Source of the DNA: Marsupella aquatica
Lineage: Eukaryota > Marchantiophyta
NCBI GenBank assembly: GCA_973895155.1
Contig: OZ316892.1
Span: 7,998,001 to 8,062,000, forward strand
DNA: 64,000 nucleotides
Direction of reading: 5' to 3'
Part shown: positions 13,186 through 24,384 of the stretch, piece by piece
How the letters are laid out: every line of letters begins with the position of its first letter
Position numbering within the stretch: position 1 is the stretch's first letter
Program-made: the position numbers and the translations under genes
Notes under the pieces: model-generated
Databases searched by the model: none
Told to the model about the DNA's origin: nothing
The model's input: the letters and a program-made list of their open reading frames with translations, nothing else

Positions 13186-13810
13186 GTGTCATCCACATAC
13201 TCTTTGTATGTGTAATTTTGTCTCGACATACCTTCTCTTTTATGGTATGGTCTTCTCAAACTCATCTTGATATATAATTTTTGAGCACATGTCGGCATCT
13301 GGATGTCTTTGTCTCCATATAGTTCATCGGATGGTGAAGTAGGGCCCCAGTTATGGCAAATAGCAAATAGACTTACATAGAGTACTTTTGGCATCCCCAT
13401 TCTATTCCGCACAGTGTTGCATAAGTTATGGATGCAGCAAACTTCACAACCATGACATGTGTCTGCGATGAACTCTCTGGACTTCTTGATTTTTTGTTAA
13501 CTCATCATTATCAGGATGAAGGCCCCCCGCCTATGTATGAGGGCGAGAAGACTGTCCATCTACCAAAACATTAGCATCTGTCCAGCTACCAAAACATTAG
13601 CATCTTGGACATAGAGATATAGACAGATTGACCAAGAGAATTCTGATTGCGGTGTTGGTGGCCTAGTTTTGTAACAAAAGACTTGCAATGAACTGATTTA
13701 ATTTCATGGCGTACACCATCCATTGAAAATTGTATACCACAGGGGTTTTCGTGATTTGTGACATCCTAGCTTGTGATGGGCAACTATGTGGATGACACTG
13801 TTTGAGTTGG
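13174..13810. repeat. Exact 26-bp inverted repeat pair, about 585 bp apart
   Basis: Bases 13174-13199 (starting CCAACTCAAACAGTG) are the exact reverse complement of 13785-13810. The left copy overlaps the end of the 46-bp tandem repeat. The enclosed segment has no recognisable gene. This could be the remains of a non-autonomous element or of local inverted duplication. Confidence 0.8.
13552..13606. repeat. Short tandem duplication (about 26 bp)
   Basis: CTACCAAAACATTAGCATC occurs twice in succession, each time preceded by a TGTCCA word. Confidence 0.8.
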
Positions 13811-13984
13811 GGTCTGGAGTGGACAAGGGCAGCAAATAGTCCACATGATGGCGTATCAACTCCAAACTCCCTTTGTTAGCAAGCAATGTAAGAGGCTGTG
13901 CAGGAGTATGAAGGCACAAGTGGATAGGTGACTCGGTGATTCTCTCGCAGAACAAGCCTCATGAACCAGATGAACATATCTCTT

Positions 13985-14147
13985 TGCCCTTCACATGTGT
14001 ACCTTCCTCACGCTTATCACATAGGTGAAAGACCTTGCCCTGTTGCGGATTCAGGTGAATTATGAATTAGGTGTCTGAATTATCCGCAACAGGGCAAGGT
14101 CTTTCACCTATGTGATAAGCGTGAGGAAGGTATACATGTGAAGGGCA
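13985..14147. repeat. Long hairpin: 66-bp arms, 31-nt loop
   Basis: Left arm 13985-14050 (starting TGCCCTTCACATG) and right arm 14082-14147 (ending CATGTGAAGGGCA) are reverse complements with a single mismatch that I can see (GTGTACC against GTATACC). The loop is 14051-14081. Such near-perfect foldbacks arise as young MITE/foldback elements or inverted-duplication small-RNA precursors. No open frame overlaps it. Confidence 0.93.
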
Positions 14148-14150
14148 TCA

Positions 14151-14207
14151 CAATCAAGGCCTAATTAACTTGACAATTCAGAGACAATCAAGGCCTAATT
14201 AACTTGA
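14151..14207. repeat. Direct repeat of 23 bp next to the hairpin
   Basis: CAATCAAGGCCTAATTAACT at 14151 is repeated at 14185, a period of 34 bp, immediately beside the right arm of the hairpin. Confidence 0.9.
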
Positions 14208-17200
14208 GTATGAAGTATTGAGATTTTATTTTGAGACATGTGATTATGTAGCAAATGTCAAACTTAGAGGGAGTACGACCTACTCACCTTCAACCTTATT
14301 TAGCTTAGTTATGCTGGCATAACGGCTGTTTGCTATCATCAAAAACTGAGGAGAGAGTACACGTGGTAGTTGAACTGATGTTTGAACCAACCGTTGTTAC
14401 TGATGAGACTCACTACAAAGTTGCTTGATTCTATAATGTTACTTATTTAACTCATAAATGAAGTTTATTTAACTCAAAAATGAAGAAAGTTAATATTTTA
14501 ATCAATCAAATGTGTTCAGATATTATTGAAGAACTTTTGAAAAAATTAATATGAACTATAAAAAACTTGGTCACCCCTTTTCAATGACCAATTTTAATTT
14601 TGTTTTTGACTAAAAAACACTCTCCAACATTTGATATTTGTTAGTCCAGAAGTGGATATTGAAGATGATCTGCCTCGTAAGATTCAGCTGGCCGTTTTCC
14701 TTTATCTTGGTTTGCCTTGAATGAGTTTTTCTTTGTATCACAATAAAAGAAATCAGGTGATTGAACCACTGATGAAACTAGTATGTGGGTCCAGCTCAAT
14801 ATTTTTTACACATTGGTAATATTGAATCTGTTTGTTTTACTAACTCTCTTCCTGGTCATTCCTGATTATCAAGTTTGCCAAAACTCTATGATGTGCCCAA
14901 ATACAGTGCCAAGAATTTGGAAAGAGATTTTAGCGTGATACATAATATTGTCATCTTTTGTTTGTCTCCACCTCTCTCACATGTTCTTTTCACCTCTCTA
15001 TGTAATTCACATTGCAACTTCTCATTGTAGCAATCACCTCGCTTGTTCGAGTGACAGATTATTCATCACAAGGGTGAGCAACGAACTATCTTGGAGGCAA
15101 GGAGCTAGGCAATCACCTGCACTTCATTGTCTTGCAATATTTTTGTGCAATGGATAATTATGCATTATGGACTTGTCTATAACATTATGAGATGATTTTA
15201 AAAGTATTTGAAGTTTGCATGATAAAAGTTGACATCACTAACAAACAAATTCATAAACTCAAAAACTATTTATAGCATTGGTTTTTTAATTGTTTTGTGG
15301 GGAGACAAGTATACTTTTTGTTTGGAAAGAGTACTTTATTCATCATGATTTGTCTAGGAATGACAAAAACAAAATTCTCATCAATTATAATGGCAAATGA
15401 AAACAAAGAAAAAACCCATAAGTGTAGAATCATAATGAACATGTTGGGAAGAGAGTAACTTAATATACAGGCACTTTCATGAGAGAAGAAACATATTTAT
15501 TTCATTTCTGTTTTTTGAATGTATGTTTCTTAAATCAATAGATAGTCATAGCCTTATTTTTGTAGAGATTTTATAATAATAAAATAATTTAATGTTTTGA
15601 GAATAGTTGATTAGTCTTGAATGTGTAAGTGAGTTTGGAGATTATGCTTATGACTTTTTTGGTGTGTATTCAAGGAATATGTTTGAATAAGGCCTAGGGG
15701 GAGTTACATTCAAGTGGCATACAAGATAGTTTTTAAATATTTCTCATGATGACTACCATCAAGGTAAATGTTTATATCAGTGCATGTTTTTTATGACTAG
15801 AATTTGTGTTAATTTGTTATTTGTGAAGTGACTTGATATTTTGTCCATTCAATTGACATGAGCAATTTTGTGTGAGTTTGTAGACAGATTTTGGCATCAA
15901 TAAAAAACAACCCCAAACTATCATCTAAGCTTGAAATACATGTTTGTTTCTTTCTTTATTCCTCATTGAATAAGTGTGATTGCTAAAGTTGTTCACTCAT
16001 AAAGCTAAATCAAGCATGGAGTCTATCTATACTTTAAAATCTAATTTTTACACATGTAATATTTATCATAACAGTGTTTATTTTCAAATAAACTATCAGA
16101 TTAGCTAAAAATTTGTAGAATTATCATATATAGATGTGAAAATATTAGTATATTAATTATTTACCACAACACTTAGAGCTTTTATTTGAATCAACACAAT
16201 AGATTTATGCAATCTTAACAAAACTATAAATATTTGTAATTTGCAATTTATTTGTAGAAAGCAATGCTCTTGCTAGGTAGATGAGTCTTTTATAATTTTG
16301 TTTCATATTGTTATGGTTATCTTAGCACATTCCATATTAAGAAAGTGAAATTTGCCCTTTGTTGGATTCCAAAAATGGAGAAGTTAGCTCTTTGTACCTA
16401 AAATTATTCACTTAAGTTTATTATCAATCGGGTATTATAATAATAAGGTCCATATCATATTATTCAAGTTAAGGCAAAAACTATAGTACACACATATGTA
16501 GAGGCCGGTAACTTATAAAATCAATATAAGGTTACATTCAAGTTAAGGCATTATGGTACACACATCCGCAAGGGTCGGTGTATTGTTTGACCCCAGTTGT
16601 AACTTCAAAATCAATATAAAGTTACAAGTTAAGGCATCATGGTACACACATCTGCAAGGGTCGGTGTATTGTTTGATCCCAGTTGTAACTTATAAAATCA
16701 ATATAAGGTAACTACAAGTTAAGGCATTATGGTACACACATCTACAAGGGTTAGTGTCCTGCTTGACCCTAGTTGTAACTTCAAAATCAAAATAAGGTTA
16801 TCCGGGAAGGTTACAAGTCAAGGCATTTTGGTACACACATCTACAAGGGTCCGTATAATGTTTGACCCCATTTGTAACTTCAAAATCAATAAGGTCATAA
16901 GTTAAGGCAATTGGTACACATATATTCAAGGGTTTGAGTATTGTTTGACAAGTTGTAACTTAGAAACAAGGTTATAATACTCTAGAGTTTACATTCCAAA
17001 AATCTAACATTCAATACCACTTCAAAACAATATTTTCATAACTAGACCCTTCCACATGTTAACATCGTAGTAATCCTTGCATTAAACTTCAATGTAAGCT
17101 TCCCATGACCAAACCCTTGCTTATTCACCCACCTTCCTCATGATCTTTCACCCCTACTTATATTTCTAATATTATTTCCCATTTTACTTGACGTCTAGCG

Positions 17201-17215
17201 TCAAGAGGTTGAGAG
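14208..17215. other. AT-rich gene-free block
   Basis: This stretch is strikingly richer in A and T than the flanking gene regions. Long open frames are almost absent. It contains the tandem array at 16464-16980. I see no gene, RNA gene or element termini; it looks like long-decayed repeats. Confidence 0.6.
16464..16980. repeat. Degenerate tandem array, about six units of 75-99 bp
   Basis: Units begin with CAAGTTAAGGCA or a close variant at about 16464, 16539, 16625, 16715, 16814 and 16896. Each contains GGTACACACAT, CAAGGGT, GTTTGACCCC and GTTGTAACTT. Spacing varies between units, so the array is old and eroded. Confidence 0.88.
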
Positions 17216-17455
17216 AATGCTTTATATGTTGCTTACCAAGCTTATTTATTTTATTGTAACTAAATTGCCTTTTAAAATATACCTAATAACCAACCTGGAG
17301 ATTTTTCAAATATTGATTTTTTTCAAAGCCCATCTACTGCCCAATTTCTTTTTATTCTTTAAGCACCATAAAGGGCATAATCTAGTTATGTCAACATCCA
17401 AACATGGATAGGTTTAGTTTAATAGAATTGTTTGTGTCGAGAAATGACATTACTC

Positions 17456-17700
17456 TTCACACGAGGCTTCACACACAAAGTAACATAGATCATTGGATTC
17501 AAAACATCTAATGATGTAAAAAAAAAATTGAGCTAAGAGACCACACTAGTATTCACACACAAAATGAATCTCTATGGTTGGATTCATAACATCTAACGGT
17601 AGGAAAGCTCATTTTCAGTTGAGAGGCCACATGAGCCTTCACACAAATTTTCACACACGAAATGGATGTAGATGGTTCAATTCAAACCATCTAATGGCTG
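17456..17700. repeat. Diverged tandem repeat, about three units of 93-105 bp
   Basis: Three related blocks each carry TTCACACAC, then a GGATTC or TTCAAT word and (A)CCATCTAA/ACATCTAA, followed by a purine-rich part and AGAGACCAC/AGAGGCCAC. The similarity is clear but imperfect. Confidence 0.6.
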
Positions 17701-19059
17701 GATATTTACAGGGTGATGTGTAATTTTGACAAAATTTTCAAATTTACAGAAATCTCTACCTAGACCCATAACAATAGTAGGAGGTCCCATAACAATAGTA
17801 GGAGGTTCTCAACGCTCAAATGGAGGCTCAAATGGCTTACTGGCTTACTGGTCTCCTGTACGTATGATGCATGTATGTATGTCTGCATCCTTGTCATTGT
17901 TTCAGCAGTGACATTCCTTACTCCTTCGGACACGGGTTCGGACAACGTCGAATCGAGATCAGAATATGTCTACCCAATACTCGCTTGGGTGAAATTTGAA
18001 GGGATCAATCTTATTCTTACCTGTTTGCATACATGGTCGATCAGTGAGGGGCATTGAAGGATGCTGCGGGAGTATTTGCAAGCCGTCTCGTCGCTGTCTC
18101 AACAGGCTCTTCTTGGATGGGATAATGCTGTTATCGATCCTTCAAGTTCTGAGAAATCCCTGATCAGATTCGCGACATGAATGCCTCAAATAGATTAAGA
18201 AAACCTACCATTGACATGGCCACCCATACTCTCGTGCACATTAGTATGGGTCCCCATACTCTCGTGCACAGGCCGTGGCGTCCACGAGAAGATTCTCCAT
18301 CCGTTCTAGGACTATTTTAGCAGATGTAGCGGGAGAGACTCCTCTAGGTGAGGCCAAAGCATTCAATCACAGCAATCCGGCCACCACCAACAATGTTCTG
18401 GGCATGAATCGTCCACGAGAAGAGGTTATCCATCCTTTCTAGGTAGCTACTATTATTTTCGGCAGATCGATGAGATTTTATTTCACTTATAGATTTGTCT
18501 TCTTGAAAAATAATTGTCTTTTTACGGCCGGTGTCTTGTCATGGAAGATTGTATCGAAGGAAAGCTACAATTTACGTGTATAGATATTTGTAACAAGGTA
18601 TCAAAGGGAAGCTACAATATGTCTCAGTATACTTTTAAGTGATAAATCATCGCTTAACTTAACAAGGATGCACTTTCCCAGGCCAGGACTTGTTCTCTAC
18701 TATTATTGGAGCAGAAAGGCAGGGCGAATAGTTGCGCATGTTGGGGATTTATTGGGTTGCAAAGCAGTCTTCGGACTAACTGTTTTAACTGTAAACGTAC
18801 TAGACATTTCTTTTCCCAACATTGGAACTTCTAATTATGTGGAAACGAGAGAGATTGGCCGCCCCTTGAAACTTCACTACCACGCATGAATCGTAGTCAG
18901 AGACACCCGCTGACCCGCGAGGCATCGATCGGCTTCCTTTACGCGTCATGATTGAGGTCATGATTCCAATTATTAGAAGGGTTCATATTTTCCAGCTTAT
19001 TTTATCTTGAAAGTGAATCTAACGAATAGTGCGAGATCAAAAGCTACTCCCAGGCTCTA
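17701..19059. other. Spacer with short duplications, no gene
   Basis: Short duplications are seen: CCCATAACAATAGTAGGAGG twice at about 17764-17803, CCCATACTCTCGTGCACA twice near 18225-18271, and a CCACGAGAAGA..ATCC word twice near 18290 and 18415. No coding pattern is recognised. Confidence 0.5.
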
Positions 19060-19460
19060 GAGTGCAGCGTCTAGACACTGACTCCAAGGATCTGAAAGTG
19101 AAGGTGAAGACAAAATTGCAGACCAAATCGAGAATGGGACAAAGATAATAAAAAAACGCATGAAATCCTTGTTTCTAGGGTTTCCTTTCTCCTCATAAAT
19201 CTAGACTTGATGAAGCGAGTAAACGCAAAGCATCTGTCATGATTTTACTATCATGAGTAGTGTCGAGAATGCAGCCTCTAGACAGTTACTCTTAGTGATG
19301 GCGTATCTGAAAGTTAGGGTGCAGACAATAAACAGGAACAGGATGGAACAAAGACTTAATAAATAGCATGGAATTCTTTTCAGGGAACCAGTAATTCCAG
19401 TAGACTTGATGAACTGAGTAACGTAAAGCATATATGTGTCATGACGTTACTAGCACGAGG
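19060..19460. repeat. Diverged tandem duplication, about 207-bp period
   Basis: Copy 1 (about 19060-19256) and copy 2 (about 19268-19460) share, in order, TGCAGC.TCTAGACA, GGGACAAAG/TGGAACAAAG, a CATG(A)AAT word, TAGACTTGATGAA, GAGTAA and TGTCATGA.GTTACTA/TTTTACTA. Confidence 0.75.
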
Positions 19461-21061
19461 ATAGTCAGTTTGGCACTCCCTGTACTTGTCTCACTGTGCC
19501 GCATATCTCAATGGTAGCTTACAATCTAATCTAGCTCGTCGTCACGTGCAGTCGACCAATTCTTATTTAGTAGCCAGCAAAGGATCTTCACAATCCCAAC
19601 CATTCTTTTTTATAGTCCGAGCATGGCGAGTTTTGTCCTATTCTTTACTTAGTTTGCTTGTCTACTCTAGTTCGACGTGACTCACAATTCACAACGAGAA
19701 GTGAAAATGAGGGATGAGCTCTGCGTGGTCTGCTTCGCCGCAATCCAAATATAGTGGGGCTCATGATCAGCAGCACAACAGACCTCATTTCGCTTTACAA
19801 TTTGCATGGCTGCTCAGGAGCCTCCAGAAACATTGTAGGGGTCGCCCGTGAAAGTTCCTCGTTCACTTTTGCAAAAGTGTAGGGCACCGGTTCGCGTCAC
19901 CCTAGCTGCCTGGACATGGATGCAGTTTCCAGTTTCGAATGTGCTAGTGGGACTACTTTTTTGAAAATCAGTAATTTGAATAAACGTCATCGAATTTTCA
20001 AATACCTAGATTCTCCATTTGATCTAGGGATTTTCAAACTCATTTTCAAATGGTAGAAAACGTTTCAATTTGAAAATCTGTAATTTGAATAATCACGGTG
20101 GCGATCGATCAATTCGAACTTAATTCAGATAACTTGAAACTTGTAGTCATCTTCCATAAGGACGAATTGCTATGAGAAGCGTCGAGAATTGACCAAGTGA
20201 TGCGTACGTGGAAGAGTAAATTGTAAGATGTCACCGGAAAAGGATCGATCGGAACCGTGATGCAATGAAATGGATGAATTTGAATGTTTTCACGTCGTCT
20301 CGTATCGGAAGAAGACTTCAGATATATATCATAACATATCAGAGTTGACAATCAAAAAGGAAGATGGCGTACACACGAGCCCCGTGACGACGCGGATTGC
20401 AACCGAAGAACTGGCATCGAGCGCTGCTAAGTGACCGATTTATCATCGTGACGATATTCGGAGAGATCTTAAGTCCGGTAAAACCAATAACTATCGTCTT
20501 CTAAGGCGAGACAGTGCTCCAGCTGAACCTTCGACAGTGCCCTGCAGAGCTAACTGCGTTCAAGGGGAACCCATAGTACACAGATACACGATCGATCTGA
20601 ACACAGATACATGAATCCACACAAACTCCGCACAGAGCAACGACATGTCGGTCGCTCTACCCCACAAAGATCAGGAGCTCAATAAATATTGTAGAAGAGT
20701 CACTCGTGTATATATATCAGAATGAATTTGTTTCCCGGGATTGTCTTAGAAGAAACTGTATATGTATATGGGAACGTACATGATGATCAAAAAACTTTCC
20801 CTAGAGGAATGAAGGGCGTCGTGTGGAATGTACAACGACGACGCCCCTCCTTCTCGATCTATAATTTGCATATAAATGCCATCGATTCCTGAGTACAAAT
20901 CTAGGCGTGACTCTCCACCACAGTCCGTAGCGACTCGGGGCGAGCTCAATATTTTCACTGACTACTCAGGATCATGACCTTCTCGAGGACCTTCAATTTG
21001 CACGTTACACAGTTTCCACAATTATCTAATCTAGACAATTGATATCCTCGTGCTCCAGGAA
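19461..21061. other. Spacer, no recognised gene
   Basis: Nothing recognisable is coded here. A TTTGAAAATC.GTAATTTGAATAA word occurs twice in the same orientation near 19961 and 20078, with related inverted words between the copies. Confidence 0.5.
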
Positions 21062-21340
21062 CTATATAAAGTCTGACTTTGCGAACAATACATTGAGACC
21101 CGATTGAAACTCAGTCACATCTTCGTCCTCCTCATCTCTACTGTCCTCTGAATACACGTCGTCCACATCGCTACTGTCCTCTGAATACACGTCGTCCACA
21201 TCGCTACTGTCCTCGCAAAACGTCCACGGACCACCTGTGGCAGTTTGACAAAAGTGAGAACTTCCAGGCATCCACAAGCAAGTGACCTCTCTTTGAAGCT
21301 TAAATCTTTGAGAACGACGAACGTTTAGGATCACTGTCAC
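21062..21340 (-). other. Acidic-repeat open frame, possible last exon of the unknown gene
   Basis: A minus-strand frame ending at 21062 encodes an acidic repeat, EDSSDVDDVYS, twice in tandem, then DSRDEEDEDVTEF. The DNA shows a perfect 33-bp tandem repeat at 21141-21206. A possible acceptor (CCACAG before GTGGTCC, about 21234) could let this be a 3' exon of the unknown gene just upstream on the same strand. I cannot fix the matching donor, so it is kept separate. Confidence 0.35.
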
Positions 21341-21439
21341 TCTTCTTCAACTCGGCTCCATTACCAATACGAGAAACCAAACCGCGATCTTTATGTTCTT
21401 TATGTTCAGAACTCGTTCCAAAACTTTTCCAAGGTGCTT

Positions 21440-23083
21440 CTAATTAACGCAAGAACAAATCAACAGAACAACTGAAGGCTCGACGTTTGCTTGTTGATCA
21501 AAACATTCTGAAGCGAGATATATATTTGTAAGCGAGAGACGCTCCATTGGGAAGAACTTTAGTTTAAATACAATACCAATTTGAGACCAATTCAAGTAGT
21601 AAGGCTGGTTTTTCTCAAATTGACGGCCATGGACATAACATGCAAATTTGACGAACTTCATCAAGCTCGTGGACATTTTGACTACCTCTGTGAAGTCTCG
21701 CAGCCTTCATTGTCAGTCTCAATGGGTGGATAACAGTGAAGAATCCGAGGTAGCAAGGACCTACCTGTGGCACATAAAATGTCGGCATCCAGGACAAACT
21801 CATCTTCTATCCATCTGTCAACCATTTGGGCACAAGCAGCAGCCGCTGAAGATGTCACGATGAAATCACCATCTCCACTGCGAATCAGATGCCCATTGAC
21901 GCCTCGAACAGAAATGCCGCCGATCAGCTTACCACCGTCCTCCCCACTCTCTTTCAGAAGAAGATCAAGCAGCTTCTTCGTCACCACGACTATGATTCCC
22001 GAAGGCACTTGGTCAATACCTAACGACTTTCCGTTCCTAGAGATCTCAAATGCAACGCCTTCGTCCCATGAATCGGAGCTGATGAAGTAAACTGGCTCGT
22101 CTCTACACATGACAAGAAATTCCCAGTCTCCTCCATGGTGGAACTCTTGGAGTTGCTTGAGCATGTCATCCACGTCCAGGCCGAGCACTGAGAGTGTAAA
22201 TGTGTTCAAGAACCTGAGCCTGAAAGCAAAATAATTCGCTCACTGTCAATCTCCTGTGCTCGGGGATCACTTATTGTTGAAAATATATAATATTCAAATC
22301 TAATATGAGAGAAAAGGTGTGCACTGAATGGCCTGTAGTTTAGTGGTAGAGCACTACAATGCATATACAACAGGTCCTGCATTCGAATCTAGACAGTCCA
22401 ATTTTTTAAAAAACTTTTACTGAAAGTTTCAACATGGTATTAGAGCGAAAGATACTGACATCCATGGATTAACCAGATATGGTACAAGCATGAAATGGCT
22501 CAATGCTAGAGCCTACAATGTGCACGGAAGGTATTAGATTCAATGCTCTGAGCAATGTTGAATGTTCCAACAGCACTACTATGTACACGGAAGGTGATTG
22601 GAAACTTGCAAATTGCGGTAACATACGCATCAGTAAATGTCACGTCCCCTTTCAAAAGCACAGTTCCTCCGCGAAGCGGCCAAACAAGCTTAGTATCCTT
22701 TGGCGTCCCAATACTGTCTGGTGCACCCATATCCACACTCGATTTCACTTTGTCGTCCACCCATGATTCCACTTCGTCGCAGGACCGTTTGGCCTACAGA
22801 TATCCCAAACCACGCTAAGTCAGTCGATATATTCATAACTTCAACATGCGTAAAATCACCGTTTGACGCCAAAACAAATAAATTCCAGCTCGCAAACCCG
22901 AGCAAATTCAGACTCATGCATAAAATCTACCGTTCGACACCAAAACAAATAAATTCCAGCTTGCAGAACCGAGCAAATTCAGACCCATGTGTGTCGCAAA
23001 ATTTGATAATCCTCAACCGATCTCGCCAGACGGCGAATCCGACGTATGCGTGTCTCCTGTTCTTGCACTATCTCTCCTTCCAT
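21440..23083 (-). CDS. Unknown multi-exon plant gene
   Basis: I do not recognise this protein. Four minus-strand exons join with consistent phases: 23083-22985 (ATG start, MEGEIVQEQETRIRRIRRL), 22793-22606 (SCDEVESWVDDKVKSSVDMG, LVWPLRGGTVLLKGDVTF), 22219-21765 (LNTFTLSVLGLDVDDMLKQL, GDWEFLVMCRDEPVYF, IIVVVTKKLLDLLLKESG) and 21687-21440 or a shorter version. The exon ends have GT-AG borders, and phases 0, 2 and 1 match across the joins, which is unlikely by chance. The product would be about 329 residues, mixed alpha/beta in look, with a basic N-terminus and no obvious signal peptide or membrane segment. The first intron is made largely of a 70-bp tandem duplication. The last exon is the least certain part; a run into the acidic repeat at 21062-21340 is an alternative. 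Function unknown. Confidence 0.5.
22329..22400 (+). repeat. tRNA-derived SINE head or tRNA pseudogene
   Basis: The stretch has a good RNA polymerase III A box (TAGTTTAGTGG, then TAGAGC) and a degraded B box (CATTCGAATCT). The ends can pair GGCCTGT with ACAGTCC at six of seven positions, but the anticodon and T stems do not pair well. It is followed by a T/A-rich run. A real tRNA is unlikely. It sits inside an intron of the unknown gene on the opposite strand. Confidence 0.45.
22851..22990. repeat. 70-bp tandem duplication
   Basis: Copies start TAAAATC at 22851 and 22921 and share CCAAAACAAATAAATTCCAG and CGAGCAAATTCAGAC. It makes up most of the first intron of the unknown minus-strand gene. 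Confidence 0.9.
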
Positions 23084-23105
23084 TTTGACACGATGGGAGT
23101 GTCAA

Positions 23106-23462
23106 TTACTGAATTGCAAATTGCTCCGGCTCGTAGCAAGCACTGCACTCTGTTGTCTCGTCCGCAGAATCTGTGATCGAACTCCTGAAAGAATGAGGTC
23201 TTATGGACCTTCCACTTACTGAATTGCGAATCGACTACTGAATTGCAAATTGCTCGAGCCCGTAGCAAACACTGCCCTCTGTTTTCACGTCCGCAGAATA
23301 CGTGATCGAACTGCTGAAAGTGAGGTCTTATGGACCTTCCACTTACTGAATTGCGAATCGATTACTGAATTGTAAATCGCTCGAGACACTGCACTGTTTT
23401 CTCGTCCGCAGAATACGTGATCTCACTCCTGGAATAATGAGGTCTTATTGACCTTCCCCTTT
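23106..23462. repeat. Three tandem units of about 125 bp upstream of the unknown gene
   Basis: Units begin TTACTGAATTG or CTACTGAATTG at about 23106, 23235 and 23361. Each contains TCGTCCGCAGAAT or CGTCCGCAGAAT, GTGATC, and TGAGGTCTTATGGACCTTCC or a close variant. The array abuts the start codon of the unknown gene, so it occupies its promoter or 5' UTR. Confidence 0.92.
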
Positions 23463-24384
23463 CTTTTATAGTAACTTTTATAGTAACTGCAGATCTGCAA
23501 ATAATGTTACAATAGCCATTTGCCCCCTGTTATAATTACTTGGGGGCTTTGTTTAGGATATTCCTGGGTAGACCAGGATTAAAGGGCTAATCCTGGGTAA
23601 ACACCAGCAACTCTTTACTTGCCCTTACCTTCTCAGGGGAATGGCACTACACCCTCGTAACTCAAGAATGGATATCTTTTGACATGTATTACAATGTAAA
23701 CCAGTGTCTTGTAAGTATGTGTAAAGCGTGCAGTCCACATTCTGAAATTAAAATGCTTTTTTTTTTCACTACGAGTAAGGACTTCAGCCACAAGTTTCCA
23801 TATAAAGTAGGCGGGGTAACCCATGGAGGAAATGGCAAATCATAAAGAGCATTCCTTTTCACTGAGACATATTGAAGGCCATACTATAGTTTAAATTGGA
23901 CATTCTTAGGGCTTACTTGAGAAAGGCTATACTTTAAAATTGGACATACTGAGGACTTACTTGAGGAAGGCTATACTTAAAAATTGACACACTGATCATC
24001 TCGATCTTATTTAAGTTGGAGTAAGGAGAAAGCGTCGTTTCACTAGGGATAGGGAGGTACTTATTATGATTTGCTTGGGAAAGGTTATACTGTAGTTGGA
24101 AAGTGGACATACTGATCATCTCGTTTGTAGCTTGGATTCAGGAGAAAGCATAATTATGTCTCAAGACTGAAACTGCTAACAGAGGTTTAGGGCCAACTAA
24201 CTTGTGAAAACCCTCAAGCATGCAGCCATTTGTACTCCCTATATTTCCGGGAAAAAATAGCACTTCAAATCTGGTTCCCTACTTCCCAATGTGGCCAGGT
24301 TTGAAGTTATGGGCAAGTTGCCAAGTTGCCCGGCATGTAAACTTGTCATTTGCCAGACGAAAATGGCTATATTTGTCGGATATT
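23463..24384. other. Spacer with a degenerate tandem repeat
   Basis: About 23885-24125 holds repeated words: CTTACTTGAG(A/G)AAGG, CTATACTT, TTGGACATACTGA and ACTGATCATCTCG (twice). No gene is recognised. Confidence 0.5.

Noticed and set aside
13106-14147. Possible CRISPR-like repeats
   Set aside because: Repeats are direct tandem copies without regular spacers, in a plant nuclear context.
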